From the NCBI GenBank assembly GCA_965226945.1, contig OZ245717.1:7626001-7690000 (forward strand): a stretch of 64,000 nucleotides of DNA, written 5' to 3'. Both the position numbers and the translations under genes were made by a program. Shown here in pieces: positions 61,163 to 64,000 of this stretch. The notes below the pieces were generated by a model. It did no database searches. It was not told the origin of the DNA and was given only the letters and a program-made list of their open reading frames with translations. Origin of the DNA: SYLG01 sp965226945 (GTDB lineage: Bacteria > Planctomycetota > Planctomycetia > Gemmatales > Gemmataceae). The stretch's first letter is position 1; each line of letters begins with the position of its first letter.

Positions 61163-61852
61163 ATGTCAAGCGAACCGCACTACACCGACCGCGCCCTTTC
61201 CGTCGGTCACTACGAAATCCCGGCCGAAAAGTGGGAACGGATCGAGCGGGAAATGCGAACCCGTTACGCCAAACGAAGCGAACCCATCGAAGCCGGATCA
61301 TCTGGCGGCGCCAAGTTCATTTTCGGGCGAGCCATAGTCTACGGGCAGATCGAAGGCCCTTGGTCCCAGGCAGGCCGATCCGGCACCTATTACCGCCAGA
61401 TCCAGTCCGGCGCGCTCGGTGCATCGGTTCGGGCCGGGCATGATGTTATCGGTTCCTACGTCGATCCGGAAACCCCGCTGGCCCGCGGGCGAAACGGGTC
61501 GCTCAAGCTTATCGATTCCGCCTCGAGCCTGGACTTTGAAATTCCGGACGATTCAACCGAATTGTTTGCCGATGTTTACGAGCTGATCAAAAGGGAAGTG
61601 CTGATCGGCGTCGACGCCAAGCTGGAGCAAATCACCTTCGACTGGCGCAATGAAGGCGGGCGGCAAATCGGCGCCGTCAAATCGGCCTTCTTGAAAGAGA
61701 TCTGCCTCGATCCATTCCTGACCTATCGCGATGGGATCTTTATCGCGGCCGCCGAACGAGCGGTAGGGTGGGATCGGTCCCGGAGCGAGCGCCTCGAGCG
61801 TGCCCGATGGGAATTCCAAGCGGCCCTGGCCAAGGGGCGACAATGGAACTGA
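61163..61852 (+). CDS. HK97-type prohead-protease family protein, catalytic residues missing (229 aa)
   Basis: Residues about 50-210 follow the layout of HK97-type prohead proteases: FIFGRAIVYGQIEG, YRQIQSGALGASVRAGHD, LARGRNGSLKL, LDFEIPDD and a late FLKEICLDPFLTY block. However, the NHDPxxxLGR histidine position reads SYVDPETPLAR (Val100) and the MSFGF serine position reads IGVDAKLE (Asp151). Both catalytic residues thus appear lost. The start at 61163 (after GGAGG with long spacing) is the best candidate. It overlaps the active-looking homologue at 61843 by 10 bases. It may be a scaffold-like or regulatory partner; this is inference. Confidence 0.65.
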   Translation: MSSEPHYTDRALSVGHYEIPAEKWERIEREMRTRYAKRSEPIEAGSSGGAKFIFGRAIVYGQIEGPWSQAGRSGTYYRQIQSGALGASVRAGHDVIGSYVDPETPLARGRNGSLKLIDSASSLDFEIPDDSTELFADVYELIKREVLIGVDAKLEQITFDWRNEGGRQIGAVKSAFLKEICLDPFLTYRDGIFIAAAERAVGWDRSRSERLERARWEFQAALAKGRQWN

Positions 61853-62397
61853 TCCGCCGGCGGTTCGATGTTCAAGCTGCGCTCGATGGTGCAGGGCTTT
61901 CCGGTATCGCCGTTCCGTTCAATGTCCTTTCCGGGATCGTCGAGGAAGGCGGCAAGACGTTCAAAGAGCGTATCCATTTCGGCTCTGCGGATAAGACGCT
62001 GCAGGTAGACGACTGCCTGGCGTTGGTCCATCACGATTTCAAGCGGCCGGTCGCCCGCACCGCCACGAAAACCCTGATCCTGACCGCCTCCGATAAAGGC
62101 GTCTCATTCAAGATCCCGCGGCTACCCGATGTTCGATGGGCCCGGGATCTGGCGAAGGCCGTCAAGAACGGTCTGATTGATTCGTGCTCGTTTGGCTACA
62201 AGGTCTTGCGGGACAAGTTCTCCATAGTCAATGGCGAGCTGATTGAAGACATCTTCGAGATACGCCTTAAAGAAATCTCGTTTGTTATCAATCCCGCTTA
62301 CAAAACCGGAACCTCGGTGATCAGTTCTGACCGCGCGCGGCGGGCAAGGATTGCAAGGTCCCGCTGTTTGTTCCTGCGCTTGAAACAGCTCCAATAG
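61843..62397 (+). CDS. HK97-type prohead protease (184 aa)
   Basis: The family pattern is intact: SGIAVPFNVLSGIVEEGG, FKERIHFGSADKTL, LVHHDFKRPVART with the catalytic His64, SFKIPRLPDVRWARDLAKAV, SCSFGYKVL with the catalytic Ser116, and IFEIRLKEISFVINPAY. Such proteases mature the capsid by cleaving scaffold and capsid N-termini. The ATG at 61843 lies inside the end of the preceding paralogue, so translation is probably coupled. No capsid or portal gene follows immediately, which is unusual for the family. The C-terminus is short and basic. Confidence 0.78.
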   Translation: MELIRRRFDVQAALDGAGLSGIAVPFNVLSGIVEEGGKTFKERIHFGSADKTLQVDDCLALVHHDFKRPVARTATKTLILTASDKGVSFKIPRLPDVRWARDLAKAVKNGLIDSCSFGYKVLRDKFSIVNGELIEDIFEIRLKEISFVINPAYKTGTSVISSDRARRARIARSRCLFLRLKQLQ

Positions 62398-62453
62398 CCA
62401 CGCCGGCGCGCTCCCCGGGGTAACTCCCTTCCGCCAAACGGGAGGGGGACCGG

Positions 62454-63665
62454 GTGAGCGATTCTGACGTTGCCGCGCCTTCCATTTCTTCACTGCCATT
62501 TTCACTCGGCCCACTTTCTGTTGAAGAATTCAACGAATGCCTTCTGCACTATGAAGGCTACATCCAGGCGAAGATCGCTCCTTTTCGCAAGAAACTAGCG
62601 ATCTACGGCAAGACCAAAAGCGACCTTTTCGGCGACATGGTTTTGCATCTTTGCAGGCGCAGGGTGGTCATGGACCCCAAGCGGGTTCCAAACATCGAGA
62701 AGAAAGCGACCAACCGAGAAGAAGCCTGCCAGGCCGCATTCCTGGCGCTGGCATCGAAGGCTGTGACCAACAAGCTGTTGAACGACCTGCGCGATGCGAA
62801 GCGTAGAAACCAGGGGATTTTTACCAGGTGCGGTTTGGAAGAGGTCCATGACCAAACGGAACGTAAAGCGAGTAACGGGATTTCGCCAGACAACCAAGCG
62901 ATCGTCAACGAGTTCGAGGCGACCAACCGACCGCGCTTAAACAGGCTCAAGTCGGAAGCGGAAGCGAAATGGCCCCACAAACTCCATGTGGATCTTCCCT
63001 TCGCCGAGCAGGTGGAAATCGCTCGGGCTCATCTCGCCTTCAATTGTGACACCGGAGAAAGTCCGCAGGAACTGGCGGTCAAGCTTGGGGTTGTAGCGCG
63101 TGCCGTAAAACGGGCGCTGGGCTCGTATGCCGAATCGCACCAAGCGCCTGCCGAGCCGGCCGAATTAAGCGTTTCGAAGTCCGAAGGAACCTTGAGGGGA
63201 GGGGAGACGATGAACCTGACTTGTGCCCAGTGGGTTGAGCAGAACTTACCAAAGCCTGGTGAACCTGTCGATGCGGCGGCAATGGCGGCGGCTTGTGGAG
63301 TCGGCTTGAATCAGGCGCAGCGCAAGATTCACCAGCTCGGATATTTTCACAAAGGGTCCACGCCCCATTACCGCGCCTTGGCCGAAGCTGCGCAAAAGCG
63401 AAGGGATTCCCTGCTCGCCCACGCCGAGGTCCCTGCCGTGGTTCCTGGCGAGCTATCGTCCGACTCACCAGCTTCCGGCCCATTGCCTGCCGAGGCGCCT
63501 GGCGCGGTACGGCCCGCGGCTCCCGAGCCGGCTGCTCGCCGGGCGCCGAGCCGGCGGAAGAAGAAACCGACCTGGTGGGCATCGATCGTCGATCGCGTTT
63601 TTGGGATCTTCGGTCTGAAGCTGGTCAAGAAAACACCAGCTCGCCGGCCCAAAGCATCGGCGTAA
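62454..63665 (+). CDS. Sigma-factor-like protein of the mobile element (403 aa)
   Basis: Residues about 55-125 (SDLFGDMVLHLCRR, FLALASKAVTNKLLNDLRDA and a following basic stretch) resemble region 2 of sigma-70-type factors, which melts and reads the -10 element. Residues about 195-225 (GESPQELAVKLGVVARAVKR) look like the region 4 helix-turn-helix. The C-terminal 150 residues contain a second helix-turn-helix-like part (AAACGVGLNQAQRKIHQLG) and a long Pro/Ala-rich, then basic tail (SRRKKKPTW). The GTG start at 62454 follows GGGAGGGGGACC. It could direct transcription of the element's late genes, but membership is by pattern and not certain. Confidence 0.6.
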   Translation: MSDSDVAAPSISSLPFSLGPLSVEEFNECLLHYEGYIQAKIAPFRKKLAIYGKTKSDLFGDMVLHLCRRRVVMDPKRVPNIEKKATNREEACQAAFLALASKAVTNKLLNDLRDAKRRNQGIFTRCGLEEVHDQTERKASNGISPDNQAIVNEFEATNRPRLNRLKSEAEAKWPHKLHVDLPFAEQVEIARAHLAFNCDTGESPQELAVKLGVVARAVKRALGSYAESHQAPAEPAELSVSKSEGTLRGGETMNLTCAQWVEQNLPKPGEPVDAAAMAAACGVGLNQAQRKIHQLGYFHKGSTPHYRALAEAAQKRRDSLLAHAEVPAVVPGELSSDSPASGPLPAEAPGAVRPAAPEPAARRAPSRRKKKPTWWASIVDRVFGIFGLKLVKKTPARRPKASA

Positions 63666-63705
63666 TTCCTCAGTTGAGAGTCATCGATTCTAGGAAGGGT
63701 GAACC

Positions 63706-64000
63706 ATGGGCAAGACCGCAGCATTTCCCGTTATCGGCCTGGCGCTTGACGCGAGCGGCATCGCGACCGGGTTGAAGCAAACTACCAGCTTGCTTCGCGC
63801 TGGCACGGATTCCATCAAGTCGACGCTGGCCCCGATGAAGGCCGCCTTTTCTGCGGCATTTTCAGGGATCGGCATAGCAAACCAAGTCGCAGAATTCATG
63901 GGCAAGATAGTCCGAATTCTGGGCGAGCCGTTCCGATTGTTTACCGAGCTGGAAGAACAATTCAGCAAATTCTCCATCCTGTCGAGCGGCACGAAAGAAG
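63706..64000 (+). CDS. Possible phage tail tape-measure protein, N-terminus only
   Basis: The ATG at 63706 follows TAGGAAGGGTGAACC and the frame runs off the right edge with 98 residues visible. The visible part (for example LALDASGIATGLKQTTSLL and SIKSTLAPMKAAF, then FTELEEQFSKFSIL) is the alternating hydrophobic/helical start seen in tape-measure proteins, in which the N-terminal domain leads into coiled coil. The identification rests on this pattern and the position downstream of phage-type genes; another long coiled-coil protein is possible. Confidence 0.5.
   Translation, partial: MGKTAAFPVIGLALDASGIATGLKQTTSLLRAGTDSIKSTLAPMKAAFSAAFSGIGIANQVAEFMGKIVRILGEPFRLFTELEEQFSKFSILSSGTKE

Larger units (their letters stand above)
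58280..64000. mobile_element. Integrated phage-like element, left end (continues beyond window)
   Basis: The boundary is the truncated tRNA at 58280-58319. Inside lie many short genes of unknown function, a duplicated pair of excisionase-like DNA-binding genes, a CsrA-like gene, two overlapping prohead-protease-family genes, a sigma-factor-like gene and the start of a possible tape-measure gene. Gene density, small gene size and loss of planctomycete chromosomal families all change at this point. No integrase, terminase, portal or capsid gene is visible, so whether it is an intact prophage, a defective one or a satellite cannot be decided from the part shown. Confidence 0.65.

Overview
The window looks like chromosomal DNA of a planctomycete (phylum Planctomycetota). 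The evidence is the density of families typical of that phylum (with some overlap in Verrucomicrobiota): DUF1549/DUF1553, DUF1501, two DUF1587-DUF1592-DUF1588-DUF1585 proteins each followed by a DUF1552 protein, a giant secreted TPR protein and a large WD40 protein. Most genes are GC-rich, and two segments (41.9-42.3 kb and 58.3-64 kb) look foreign. All family calls come from motifs read by eye; no search was run.

Layout. 1-112 is the start of a MoxR-type AAA ATPase on the minus strand. 678-18534 is a compact plus-strand operon: a 3977-residue secreted TPR protein with duplicated C-terminal beta-rich modules, a secreted protein with about 21 WD repeats, a DUF1549/DUF1553 protein and a DUF1501 protein. 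After an unrecognised 1174-residue gene and a CxxCH-bearing barrel-fold protein comes a first DUF1592/DUF1552 pair (23.6-28.1 kb). It is followed by a secreted amidohydrolase, an esterase, DNA polymerase IV and a small hypothetical protein.

32.5-52.7 kb is a short-chain and branched-chain acyl-CoA catabolic region. One minus-strand operon holds a B12-dependent acyl-CoA mutase large subunit, its B12-binding subunit, a MeaB-type chaperone GTPase and an ACSM-like acyl-CoA ligase. A plus-strand set holds 3-hydroxybutyryl-CoA dehydrogenase, a long acyl-CoA dehydrogenase and an enoyl-CoA hydratase-like protein. A second minus-strand operon holds a methylcrotonyl/geranyl-CoA carboxylase beta subunit, an AtuA-like protein and another acyl-CoA ligase. 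A further enoyl-CoA hydratase and a thiolase complete the set. The mutase carries the Phe/Gln pair of isobutyryl-CoA mutase rather than the Tyr/Arg pair of methylmalonyl-CoA mutase. With the beta-oxidation genes beside it, this suggests a route isobutyryl-CoA to butyryl-CoA to acetoacetyl-CoA to two acetyl-CoA. An erythromycin-esterase-like protein and an AraC-type regulator sit inside this region.

53-58.1 kb is a second DUF1592/DUF1552 pair with a third secreted protein of unknown function. At 58280-58319 the 3' part of a tRNA (probably tRNA-Val, GAC), followed by a strong terminator, marks the likely end of an integrated element that runs past the right edge. The element carries small DNA-binding-type proteins, including a tandemly duplicated excisionase-like pair, and a CsrA-like protein. 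It also has two overlapping genes of the HK97 prohead-protease family (one apparently catalytically dead), a sigma-factor-like protein and the start of a possible tape-measure protein. No integrase, terminase, portal or capsid gene is visible.
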